From the NCBI GenBank assembly GCA_963807015.1, contig CAWEAS010000033.1, forward strand, positions 124,001-188,000: a stretch of DNA of 64,000 nt, written 5' to 3'. A program made the position numbers and the translations under genes. A model generated the notes under the pieces. The model made no database searches. It was not told the DNA's origin and saw nothing but the letters and a program-made list of their open reading frames with translations. The DNA comes from JAJPKK01 sp963807015. GTDB taxonomy: Bacteria; Pseudomonadota; Alphaproteobacteria; Rhizobiales; Xanthobacteraceae. Position 1 is the first letter of the stretch. The number at the start of each line of letters is the position of its first letter. Below, one piece after another: positions 42,462 to 50,567 of the stretch.

Positions 42462-43355
42462 TTAAGCGAGTGCAAAGCCCCGCGATGCCAGAAGTTGTGG
42501 AAAGCGGTCGCCTACGAAAAACGCATATTCCCGTTCGCGCATGACCGTCAGGGTGTCGAGCCGCTCAAGCTCGTCGTCGACAAAGCCCGGATGACACATC
42601 ACGAGGCCGCCTTCCGGCAAATCCTCGAGGAACGACGCGAACAGCGGCTCGTACTCCCACACGCGGGTGAAATCATAGGTGCCGGCGAAGGCCGGATTGG
42701 TGGGGACGCCGCGGGCGGCGCTGCGAGCCCGCAATCGCGTGCTCAGGACGTCGAGGAAAAGCCCTTTCGGGTCACCCCATCGCTGCGACAGCCGCGTAGC
42801 GCGGCCGCACTGGCGGATCCACGCCGCCGGGGCCTCGTCCGCCATGATCGCCAGCAGCGCCTCGCCGACTTGCGGCAGATGGTGCACGTGCTGATGGCCG
42901 TCGACGAAATCCGGGACGCGCCCGAACGCGGTGACGAAGGCGGCGAACTGGCTCGCGGCCTCGGCGCGGATCGCGTCGGGGTCGAGCCGCGCCAGCAGGC
43001 CGGTGGCAAATTTCCGTTGCAGCGAGGGAAACGCGCCGTCCGCGGACACCGGCCGATAGGTCGGCGTCGCCGGCCGGAACGGCGCGGTCAACGTGAAATG
43101 AAGGCCGATCGAAATGCCGGAATCGGCGCCCCACATTGCATTGAGCGCGTCCGCCTCCGCCGCCGAAAAGCTCGGCGTCGTCACCATGACGGACGTGGCA
43201 TTGAGGCGCCCGCGCGCAAGCAAATCGCGGATGCCGCGGCTTACCCCGGGCGAAATGCCGTAATCGTCAGCGCACAGCGTTATGCGGCGCACGACGCCCT
43301 CACCCGCCGCGCGCGACGCGGGCGTATTACGCCCGGCGGGTGCTTCGCTGCTCAT
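42462..43355 (-). CDS. ChbG/HpnK-family carbohydrate deacetylase
   Basis: 297 residues: TLCADDYGISPGVSRGIRDL supplies the metal-binding Asp pair, ISIGLHFTLT a His, and VDGHQHVHHLP the His cluster of this YdjC/HpnK fold. Members remove acetyl groups from N-acetyl sugars, including a step in hopanoid side-chain processing. It lies 3 bases after the glycosyltransferase gene, so the two are one unit that likely modifies a lipid-linked sugar. The true substrate is unknown. Confidence 0.9.
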   Translation of the reverse strand: MSSEAPAGRNTPASRAAGEGVVRRITLCADDYGISPGVSRGIRDLLARGRLNATSVMVTTPSFSAAEADALNAMWGADSGISIGLHFTLTAPFRPATPTYRPVSADGAFPSLQRKFATGLLARLDPDAIRAEAASQFAAFVTAFGRVPDFVDGHQHVHHLPQVGEALLAIMADEAPAAWIRQCGRATRLSQRWGDPKGLFLDVLSTRLRARSAARGVPTNPAFAGTYDFTRVWEYEPLFASFLEDLPEGGLVMCHPGFVDDELERLDTLTVMREREYAFFVGDRFPQLLASRGFALA

Positions 43356-43358
43356 GGT

Positions 43359-44438
43359 TCATTCCGCGGCGTTGCGCGCGGCGCCGTCGGCGTCGGCGTC
43401 GGCGTCGGCGCCCTCTTCGGCGGCGCGCTTCATCACCGTATGTTCGGCGACGAAATAGACCGGCCGGCGCTTGAGTTCGGACAGCACCTTGCCGATGTAT
43501 TCGCCCATCACGCCGATCATCAGGAGTTGGACCCCGCCGATCACCATGATTCCGACGATCAGCGACGGATAACCCGGCACCGTGCGTTCGTAGAAGAAGG
43601 CCTCGATCACCATCCACATGCCGAACAAGATCGCGCTCGTCGCCAGCAGGATGCCGAGGAAACTCGCAACGCGCAGTGGCGCGACCGAGAACGAGGTCAG
43701 CCCCTCGACCGAGAGGCCGATCAGCGAGCTGAGGTTCCAGCTGGTGCGGCCGTGGCTGCGTTCGGCGGGCTCGTAGTCGACGCGGAGCTGGCGAAATCCG
43801 ATCCAGCTCGCGAGGCCCTTGAAGAAGCGATTGCGCTCGGGGAGCTGCCGCAGGGCCGCGGCGGCACGCGGCGACAGCAGGCGGAAATCGCCGGCGTCCT
43901 CCGGGATTTTCTGCCGGGCGCCGAAGTTGATGAGCGAATAGAACAGCCGGACGCCGAGGCGCATGAACACCGGCTCGTTTTCGCGATGGGCCTTGGCGGT
44001 GTAAACGACGTCGTAACCATCATCGAGCCAGCGCCCGACCAATGTTTCGACAAGATGCGGGGGATGCTGGCCGTCGGCATCCATGAACAGGACAGCGCCG
44101 CGGCGGGCGTGATCGAGGCCGGCGAGCAGCGCCGCTTCCTTGCCGAAGTTGCGCGACAGCGACACCACCTGAACGTCGACCACATGTGCCGGCAGGCCCA
44201 GCGCGACTTCGTGGGAGGCATCCCGGCTGCCGTCGTCGACATACACCAGTTCGCAGACCAGCCCGCGCTCGGCGCGCAGCTTGCTTGCGACCGCGGAGAT
44301 ACGCTCATGGAGGGCCGTGAGACCCCGCGCCTCGTTGTACACCGGAACCACGATCGACAAGCCGTCGACGCTGCTCCCGGCACCGCGCCGTATCGGCTGG
44401 CCCATGCCGTTGCGTTGATCAAGCCCCAAGGTTGCCAT
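43359..44438 (-). CDS. GtrB/DPM1-like membrane glycosyltransferase family 2
   Basis: 359 residues from ATG 44438; a GTG six bases upstream is possible. The catalytic domain shows LSIVVPVYNEARGLTALHER, VYVDDGSRDAS, LSRNFGKEAALLAGLDHA and MDADGQHPPHL. Two C-terminal spans (about 260-285 and 300-325) anchor it. Enzymes of this type load a sugar onto undecaprenyl phosphate. The C-terminal tail contains an Asp-Ala run (ADADADAD). The divergent gtrA-type gene and following deacetylase complete a lipid-linked sugar module. Confidence 0.92.
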   Translation of the reverse strand: MATLGLDQRNGMGQPIRRGAGSSVDGLSIVVPVYNEARGLTALHERISAVASKLRAERGLVCELVYVDDGSRDASHEVALGLPAHVVDVQVVSLSRNFGKEAALLAGLDHARRGAVLFMDADGQHPPHLVETLVGRWLDDGYDVVYTAKAHRENEPVFMRLGVRLFYSLINFGARQKIPEDAGDFRLLSPRAAAALRQLPERNRFFKGLASWIGFRQLRVDYEPAERSHGRTSWNLSSLIGLSVEGLTSFSVAPLRVASFLGILLATSAILFGMWMVIEAFFYERTVPGYPSLIVGIMVIGGVQLLMIGVMGEYIGKVLSELKRRPVYFVAEHTVMKRAAEEGADADADADGAARNAAE

Positions 44439-44548
44439 AATCACATTCGCGGACTATCCGCCGTCAATCATAATCCAATCGTCGTTCGCTGTCCCGACGC
44501 TCCAATGTTGGGCTCGGCGAAGCGGATCGAACGTGCTAAGCGGGACAC

Positions 44549-45136
44549 ATGATTCCAGTCGAACGTCTCCGGTCGAGCTTTCCGCGCGCGGTCGGTTTGA
44601 TCGAGCCGCATTTCGGCGTGCTGCGCAAGGCCTTCACCTTCGCGTGCATCGGCGTCATCAATGTGACGATCGACTACGTCCTGTTCCTGCTCGGCTATTG
44701 GTACCTCAGCGGCACGCCGACGGCGCTGCGGCTCCTCGACGCATTCGCGTCCTGGTGCGACTGCGCCAGCCTGGAAACGCTGACGCTCGTGGCCCCCAAC
44801 ATCATGTCGTGGTTCGTCGCGGTGACGTTCTCCTACACGATGAATTCGCTGATCACGTTCTCGCAGGAGTCCGGCGGGCGGCTGCGCTGGCGGTCGTACG
44901 GAACATTCCTGGCGTCGGGGGTTCTCGGCGCCATCGTCAACACCGCCACGCTCGTGATCGCGGCACGTTTCATGCCGGTGGTGGCGGCCAAAGGGTGCGC
45001 GACGCTGACGGGCTTCGTGGTCAATTTCTCGATGTCGCACTTCGTCGTGTTTCGGCCGCGCCGCGATATCGCCGACAGCGTGCCTTCCACCGTGTTGGCA
45101 AGCAGCCCGGATGGAGCGAAGCGCAATCCGGGGTGA
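44549..45136 (+). CDS. GtrA-family membrane protein
   Basis: 195 residues with four spans: FTFACIGVINVTIDYVLFLL, NIMSWFVAVTFSYTMNSLIT, YGTFLASGVLGAIVNTATLV and GCATLTGFVVNFSMSHFVVF. GtrA proteins are thought to flip undecaprenyl-phosphate sugars made by GtrB-type enzymes. Between spans 1 and 2 an extra loop of about 30 residues occurs. The last 20 residues are encoded by a REP-like palindrome at 45106-45132 and are not typical of the family. Confidence 0.88.
   Translation: MIPVERLRSSFPRAVGLIEPHFGVLRKAFTFACIGVINVTIDYVLFLLGYWYLSGTPTALRLLDAFASWCDCASLETLTLVAPNIMSWFVAVTFSYTMNSLITFSQESGGRLRWRSYGTFLASGVLGAIVNTATLVIAARFMPVVAAKGCATLTGFVVNFSMSHFVVFRPRRDIADSVPSTVLASSPDGAKRNPG
45106..45132. repeat. REP-like palindrome inside the gtrA 3' end
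   Basis: CCCGGAT (45106-45112) and ATCCGGG (45126-45132) are inverted arms around GGAGCGAAGCGCA. This unit is common between genes in related genomes; here it supplies the last codons and stop of the GtrA gene. Confidence 0.7.
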
Positions 45137-45203
45137 GCTTTCGACCTGAAAAGCGAGCATGGTGGCCGGGATCAACCCCCGGTCACCACGCTGCCATTAA
45201 CGA

Positions 45204-46160
45204 TCAGCTGCAGGTATTGAGAACCACTTCGACGCGGCGGTTTTTCTGCCGGCCGCCGGGATTGTCCGACCCGTCGGGCATTTCGTTGTCGGCGACGGGG
45301 CGAGTTTTGCCGTAGCCGCGGATGTTGAGGCGTTCGGTCGACAGGCCGCGGGCCACCAGCGTGGCACGGATGGCGATGGCGCGGCGTTCGCTCAGGGTCT
45401 GATTATAGGCATCGCTGCCCTTGCCATCGGTGTGGCCTTCGATCATCGCCGCATATTTCACCGCGCCGACGCGCGCTGCGATCTCGTCGAGCGTCGGCGC
45501 AGCCTCCCACCGGACTTCGGCACGGTCGAAGTCAAACAGGAAGTCCGCGCCGACCCGCAGCCGCTCCTCGCATTTGCTGACGATCACCTCGACATTGCGC
45601 CGCGGCGCCAGGGCGGCCACCGGCGGCGCTTCCGCCTTCATGGCCGGTGCTTCCGCCTTGACGACCGGTGCCGGTGCGACGACAGGCGGCGGAGCTTCCG
45701 CGGTGGCGGCGGGGCAATCCGTGGCCGTCGCGTCCGGCATCGCCGGCCCGCCCATCAGGACGCAATAAGTGCCGGTTTCCTTACCGTCGACCGTGAGCCG
45801 AATGATGTAGCGGCCCGCCGCATCGATCGGGAAGTTCTTGGTGACCTCGCCCTTCGCGGGAAGGTCGGCCATGACGTAGGTCGAACCGGCAACGCGGGCG
45901 TCCGCGTTGAGGAGCTCGAACGTCAGCTTCTTGCCGGTGTTGGCGCGGCCAGCGACGGCAAGCTGCGTCATCAGCGTGCCGGGCTTGAGGTCGACCGCGA
46001 CATAATAGGTCGCCGAGCCTTCGCCGCCTGGCAGACTTCCGGCGACCCGGCCGGACGCCAGCGGCGTCGGGCGCATGATCGAGCGGGACAGCTCATCGGC
46101 CGCGGCATTCGCCGCAAATATCACAGTGCTGGTGAGCACCAATCCGCACAGCGTCTTCAT
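45204..46160 (-). CDS. OmpA-family protein with an N-terminal repeat domain
   Basis: 318 residues. Signal peptide MKTLCGLVLTSTVIFAANAA, then a domain (about 26-138) homologous to the two domains of the next upstream protein: ATYYVAVDLKPGTLMTQLAV, FPIDAAGRYIIRLT. A Pro/Ala linker leads to an OmpA C-terminal domain (about 205-316): FLFDFDRAEVRWEA, IEGHTDGKGSDAYNQTLSER, GYGKTRPVADN and QKNRRVEVVL, which binds peptidoglycan. GGGAGG precedes the start, 12 bases after the upstream gene. It probably tethers this periplasmic domain to the cell wall. Confidence 0.9.
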   Translation of the reverse strand: MKTLCGLVLTSTVIFAANAAADELSRSIMRPTPLASGRVAGSLPGGEGSATYYVAVDLKPGTLMTQLAVAGRANTGKKLTFELLNADARVAGSTYVMADLPAKGEVTKNFPIDAAGRYIIRLTVDGKETGTYCVLMGGPAMPDATATDCPAATAEAPPPVVAPAPVVKAEAPAMKAEAPPVAALAPRRNVEVIVSKCEERLRVGADFLFDFDRAEVRWEAAPTLDEIAARVGAVKYAAMIEGHTDGKGSDAYNQTLSERRAIAIRATLVARGLSTERLNIRGYGKTRPVADNEMPDGSDNPGGRQKNRRVEVVLNTCS

Positions 46161-46172
46161 GGCGGCCTCCCG

Positions 46173-47024
46173 TCAGCGCGATGCGACGGCGTCGCCGCCG
46201 AGTTCGAGCTTGAAGTTGGTGCCCTCGGGACCCTTCGTGCTGATGCGCAGGACGTAGGCGCCAGTGGCGTCGATCGGGATCGCCTTGGTGGCCTCTTGAT
46301 TGGCCTCGAGCCCGCTCGTGATGTAGTAGTCGCCGACCGAGCGACCCTTGTTGTTGAGGATGGTGAACTCGACCATCCGATCCACCATGCGGTCGGTGTT
46401 CCTGCGGCCCGCGAAGGAGAGTTGGCTCAGCAGCTTTCCGGCCTTCAGGTTGGCGCTGACGTAGTAATACGTGATGGCGCCGTTTTCGCTCGGCGGAAAT
46501 TGGCCTGCGATCACGCCGTCGGCCGGCATCGGGCTGGGCTTAAGGAAGCTGTGCGAGAACGGCGCGTCGGCCGCCGCGGGCTTCTGTGCATTGGCAAGCG
46601 CGCTGCCGCCGAGTTCGATGCGGAATGTCGCGGTTTCCGGTCCCTTGGCGACGACGCGGATGATGTAGCGGCCGCTTGCATCGATCGGCAGCACGCGCGC
46701 CTGTTCCTGATTGGCCTCGACGCTGCTCATGATGTAATGCCCGCCGGCGCGCTTACCAGCCGGATCGGTCAGCGCGATCTCGAGCGACTTGTCCGGCCCC
46801 GGCCGGCTCGTGAACGCGATCTGCGTCGCGAGATCGCCAGCCTTGAGATCGGCTGAAAAATAGTAAGTCGTCTCGGCACCGCCCTGGGGATAGCCGCCGC
46901 TGATGACGCCGTCGGCGGGAACGGCGCTCGGCTTGAGAGCTGAAGTCGAAAACGTTTCGGCGCGCGCGACGGATGCTGCAAGGGTCACGGCGAGGACTGC
47001 GATGATGAATGAAGTCTTACGCAT
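46173..47024 (-). CDS. Periplasmic protein with two copies of a repeat domain
   Basis: 283 residues from ATG 47024 (GGGAGG upstream). After the signal peptide (MRKTSFIIAVLAVTLAASVA) two domains, about 27-140 and 157-277, repeat the same plan: LKPSxxPADGVIxGxxP, TYY-x-x-ADLKAG, YIMSS / YITSG, EANQE, PIDA-x-G-x-Y, KGPE and LELGG. The beta-rich pattern suggests a pre-peptidase-like sandwich. No enzyme motif is seen. A third copy is in the following OmpA gene, with which it forms an operon. Confidence 0.85.
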   Translation of the reverse strand: MRKTSFIIAVLAVTLAASVARAETFSTSALKPSAVPADGVISGGYPQGGAETTYYFSADLKAGDLATQIAFTSRPGPDKSLEIALTDPAGKRAGGHYIMSSVEANQEQARVLPIDASGRYIIRVVAKGPETATFRIELGGSALANAQKPAAADAPFSHSFLKPSPMPADGVIAGQFPPSENGAITYYYVSANLKAGKLLSQLSFAGRRNTDRMVDRMVEFTILNNKGRSVGDYYITSGLEANQEATKAIPIDATGAYVLRISTKGPEGTNFKLELGGDAVASR

Positions 47025-47368
47025 GACAAAACCTCCCGATGATCCGGATGCCCGGAGCACTGAGTTGGTCTAACAAAAATGCGTAAGCGTTCGATGAGCG
47101 CACGCCGCGTTGCGTTTTTGGTTGATGGGGGCTTGGTACTACCGCGCTTCTAGAACGCGATGCGAGTAATCGCGGTTTAACTACATTAGCTCGCAGCGCG
47201 CCTTTTCGCCTAGCCTCCTGCGCTGAGGTCCTAATGTAACGTCATCGTCCGGCTTGACCGGACGATCCAGTAACCACGGCCTGTCCGTTGGAGCAAAGAG
47301 TACGTCCACGGATAATCCGGTGGTTACTGGATCGTCCGGTCAAGCCGGACGATGACAACAAAAGTAGC
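47025..47368. other. Intergenic region with a long palindrome
   Basis: 344 bases between the repeat-domain gene start and the hisG stop. 47025-47230 is AT-richer and should hold the promoter of the repeat-domain operon. The rest is the palindromic element at 47242-47357. Confidence 0.5.
47242..47357. repeat. Perfect 37-bp inverted repeat
   Basis: Arms 47242-47278 and 47321-47357 are exact reverse complements with a 42-base spacer. Each arm itself contains the smaller palindrome ATCGTCCGG-CTTGA-CCGGACGAT. It lies 11 bases past the hisG stop and may end or protect that transcript. The nested symmetry fits a mobile REP/MITE-like element. Confidence 0.9.
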
Positions 47369-48340
47369 TCAGGAAATCGCCGCGGCGAGCTTGGCGAACA
47401 GCGGGTTGTCGCGGGTGAACACGTAGTTCACTTCGGCGACGATGACGGTTTCCGCGCCGTGCTCGCGCAGGAAATCCGCCAGTCCGTACACCTTTTCGGG
47501 CGGGCAGTGCAGCGTCAGCATGCCCGAAGAGGTCGGCCCGCCGAACGGCGTCATCACCCCGAACTTTTCTTTGGCGACGCTGAGCAACGCGTCGTTGCAG
47601 CCCGCAAAGCGCGTGCGCACTTCCTTGAACAGCCGCGCGCGGGTCTGCGCCGCGATGCGGTCGAGGATCACGCGCGCGGTGGCGAGGGTTTCCTTGTTCC
47701 ACGGCGCCGTCCGCGCGGCGACGAGATTCGCCTGCGAGCGCAGCATGACGCCGTCATCAAGGATCTTGAGGCCGTTCGCGGCAAGCGTCGAACCGGTCGT
47801 CGTGATGTCGACGATCAATTCCGCCGTGCCCGCAGCCGGGGCGCCTTCGGTCGCGCCGCTGCTCTCGACGATGCGATAATCGACGATGCCGTGGCGCGCA
47901 AAGAAGGTGCGGGTGAGATTGACGTACTTGGTGGCGACGCGCAGGCGCCGGTCGTGCTTGAGGCGGAACGCGGTCGCGACGTCGTCGAGGTCCGCCATGT
48001 CGCGCACGTCGATCCAGGAATCCGGGACCGCGACCACCACGTTGGCATGGCCGAAGCCCAAGCCGTCGAGCAGAACCACCTTGTCGTCGGCGGCCGGGAT
48101 CATTTCGCGCAGCAAGTCTTCGCCGGTGATGCCGAAGTGCACGGCGCCGGCGCCGAGCTGCTCGGTGATTTCGGAGGCCGAGAGGAACGCGACCTCGACC
48201 CCACCAAGGCGCGCGATCGTGCCGCGATAGTCGCGCGCGCCGCGGGGCTTGGCGAGTTCGAGGCCGGAGCGCGCAAAGAACGCCTCGGCGTATTCCTGCA
48301 GCCGGCCCTTGGACGGCACCGCAAGGACGAGCGCGCTCAT
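47369..48340 (-). CDS. hisG: ATP phosphoribosyltransferase catalytic subunit
   Basis: 323 residues, first enzyme of histidine synthesis. VLAVPSKGRLQEYAEAFFAR opens the domain; GVEVAFLSASEITEQLGAGA, HFGITGEDLL and AELIVDITTTGSTLAANGLK carry the PRPP-binding region. After about residue 245, a C-terminal part (FGVMTPFGGPTSSGML, YVFTRDNPLFAKL) is present, longer than short-form HisG. The start overlaps the hisZ stop by 4 bases. Confidence 0.95.
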   Translation of the reverse strand: MSALVLAVPSKGRLQEYAEAFFARSGLELAKPRGARDYRGTIARLGGVEVAFLSASEITEQLGAGAVHFGITGEDLLREMIPAADDKVVLLDGLGFGHANVVVAVPDSWIDVRDMADLDDVATAFRLKHDRRLRVATKYVNLTRTFFARHGIVDYRIVESSGATEGAPAAGTAELIVDITTTGSTLAANGLKILDDGVMLRSQANLVAARTAPWNKETLATARVILDRIAAQTRARLFKEVRTRFAGCNDALLSVAKEKFGVMTPFGGPTSSGMLTLHCPPEKVYGLADFLREHGAETVIVAEVNYVFTRDNPLFAKLAAAIS

Positions 48341-49518
48341 GGCCGCGCCCCCGATTTCGCTGCCAGCGCCGCGAGCCGATCGATGCTCGCCGCAAATCCG
48401 ACGGCGGGCACCGGGCGTGCACTGCCGAGCCGCGTCAGTAGCGCGTCGTAGCGGCCGCCGGCGACGAGATTGCCGTCGACGCGGCGGGCGGGATCGTGCA
48501 ATTCGAAGACAAACCCGGTGTAGTAGTCGACGCCGCGACCGAAGGCGGTGGCGAAGCGAAGCCGGCGCATGTCGATGCCGCGCGCGGTCAGGCAGGCATT
48601 CCGGCTCTCGAACAGTTCGAGCGTCTCGCCAAGCGAGATTCGCGCCTCCGCTGCGAGCGCGTGCATCGCCGCGGCAGCAGCATCGGGCGCGCCGGTAATT
48701 GCAAGGAAGCGCTCGATCAGGGCGCGGGTGTCCGTTGGCAATCTAGTCGAAGCGCCGAGCTCGGCCTGCTCGACGAAACGATCGGCGATCTCGGCGATGC
48801 TGCGTCCCCCGACGGCGCTTTTGCCGGCGATCGAGAGAAGATCGGTCACGAGCGCATGGGCGGCCTTGGGGTTGGCGTCGGCAAGCGCGGCGAGCACCCC
48901 CTGATATTCACTGCGTGCGTTGCCGGACGCGAGCGTGAGCCGCTCAAGGTCATGGGCGAGCATGGCCTTGCGGTTGTAATCCTTGAGCAGGCGGCGCTTC
49001 CAGGCGGGGGCGAGATCGACGGCTTCGATCAGCGCCATATAGAGCGCGACGTCGCCGATCTCGATTTCGGGTTCGGTCAAGCCGTAGTGCGCGGCGGCCT
49101 CGATCGCGAGTGCTAGCGCTTCAGCGTCGGCAGCGGCCTTGTCGGTGCGCCCGAACGATTCGATGCCGGCTTGCAGCAGTTCGCCCGCTTCGGTGCCGCG
49201 GTCGCGAAAGACGGGGCCGAGATAACAGAAGCCCGCCGGATGGGCGGCTTCCGCCGATGCGAGGTAATCGCGCGCCACCGGAATGGTGAGGTCAGGGCGC
49301 AGGCAGAGTTCGCGGCCAGCCACATCGGTGACGAGATACATGTGGCGCCGCATGTCCTCGCCGGAGAGATCGAGGAACGGCTCGGCCGGCTGCAGGATCG
49401 CGGGCGACACCCGCGCGTAGCCCGCGCGCGCGTAGGCCGCGACCAGGACGTCGGCCTGCGCTTGGATATCGGTCGAGGACGCGCTCATGGGTTCAGGATC
49501 GCCTTCGGTCGCGCTCAT
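48337..49518 (-). CDS. hisZ: ATP phosphoribosyltransferase regulatory subunit
   Basis: 393 residues from 49518 (a start at 49488 is also possible). The fold is that of histidyl-tRNA synthetase without aminoacylation: LDLSGEDMRRHMYLVTDVAG, LCLRPDLTIPVARDYLAS, FCYLGPVFRD and, near the end, GRGVDYYTGFVFELHD and VAGGRYDALLTRLGSARPVP. HisZ pairs with HisG and confers catalysis and feedback control. It is translated just before hisG with overlapping codons. Confidence 0.93.
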   Translation of the reverse strand: MSATEGDPEPMSASSTDIQAQADVLVAAYARAGYARVSPAILQPAEPFLDLSGEDMRRHMYLVTDVAGRELCLRPDLTIPVARDYLASAEAAHPAGFCYLGPVFRDRGTEAGELLQAGIESFGRTDKAAADAEALALAIEAAAHYGLTEPEIEIGDVALYMALIEAVDLAPAWKRRLLKDYNRKAMLAHDLERLTLASGNARSEYQGVLAALADANPKAAHALVTDLLSIAGKSAVGGRSIAEIADRFVEQAELGASTRLPTDTRALIERFLAITGAPDAAAAAMHALAAEARISLGETLELFESRNACLTARGIDMRRLRFATAFGRGVDYYTGFVFELHDPARRVDGNLVAGGRYDALLTRLGSARPVPAVGFAASIDRLAALAAKSGARP

Positions 49519-49669
49519 AGCACGGCTTCAGCAACCTTGCGACGGCGGCCGGCCGATGCGCGGTAAAGACCGCGGCGAGCGTTAACGGTTGGGCGCGTCG
49601 GCCGCCGGATTGCCAGCGGGCGCTGCCTCCGCTAGGCCATCGGCACTCCGCAACGGAAGGCGTCGCGCC

Positions 49670-50440
49670 ATGAGCCAGAACATCCTTCTCGAAACCAAGG
49701 GTCGGGTCGGTCTCATCCGGCTGAACCGGCCGCAGGCACTCAACGCGCTCAACTCCGCCCTGATCGGCGAACTTGGCGAGGCGGTAAGGGCCTACGACGC
49801 CGACGCCAATATCGGATGCATGGTGATCACCGGGTCGGACAAGGCGTTCGCGGCCGGCGCCGACATCAAGGAAATGGCGACGAAGTCCCACATGGAAGCC
49901 CTCATGGGCAACTTCGCCGCCACCTGGGACTGCGTTGCCCACGTCCGCAAGCCGGTGATCGCGGCGGTCGCCGGCTTTGCGCTCGGCGGCGGCTGCGAGC
50001 TTGCCATGCATTGCGACATCATTATCGCCGCCGACAACGCGCGCTTCGGTCAGCCGGAGATCAAGCTCGGCATCATTCCCGGCATCGGCGGCACCCAGCG
50101 CCTCACCCGGGCGGTGGGCAAGGCCAAGGCCATGGACCTGATCCTGACCGGTCGCATGATGGATGCGGCGGAGGCGGAGCGGTCGGGCCTCGTCGCCCGC
50201 GTCGTGCCGCTCGCCGATCTCATGACCGAGGCCATGAAGGCAGCCGAGACCATCGCCGCGATGTCGCTGCCATCGGTGATGGTGGCGAAGGAAGCCGTGA
50301 ACCGCGCCTTCGAGGTCTCGCTTGCGGAGGGCGTCACCTTCGAGCGGCGGGTATTTCACTCGCTCTTCGCAACCGAAGACCAGAAGGAAGGCATGGCGGC
50401 CTTCGTCGAAAAGCGTCCGCCGCAGTTCAAGAACCGTTAA
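49670..50440 (+). CDS. Enoyl-CoA hydratase
   Basis: 256-residue crotonase-fold enzyme that adds water to 2-enoyl-CoA in beta-oxidation. LIRLNRPQALNALNSALIGE, FAAGADIKEM and oxyanion-hole region AGFALGGGCELAMHCDIIIA are present, with the two catalytic glutamates at 110 and 130 (FGQPEIKLGIIPGIGGTQRL), spaced by 20 as in the classic enzyme. ATG 49670 gives the normal length. It is divergent from hisZ and stands alone, so its specific pathway is unclear; short-chain fatty acid degradation is most likely. Confidence 0.94.
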   Translation: MSQNILLETKGRVGLIRLNRPQALNALNSALIGELGEAVRAYDADANIGCMVITGSDKAFAAGADIKEMATKSHMEALMGNFAATWDCVAHVRKPVIAAVAGFALGGGCELAMHCDIIIAADNARFGQPEIKLGIIPGIGGTQRLTRAVGKAKAMDLILTGRMMDAAEAERSGLVARVVPLADLMTEAMKAAETIAAMSLPSVMVAKEAVNRAFEVSLAEGVTFERRVFHSLFATEDQKEGMAAFVEKRPPQFKNR

Positions 50441-50567
50441 CATCAGCCCGACAACATTCGTCTGGTATCGTCGCGGACGCATTGCGTGCTACGCGCGGTA
50501 TATTCCGGCCGCCGCCGTTGAAACGGTGACGCCCCCTCGCACGTTCCGTCTCATTGTGAGGTTTCCA

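Noticed and set aside
42495..44552. A 685-codon plus-strand open frame
   Set aside because: Antisense of the deacetylase and glycosyltransferase genes; no protein-like motifs.
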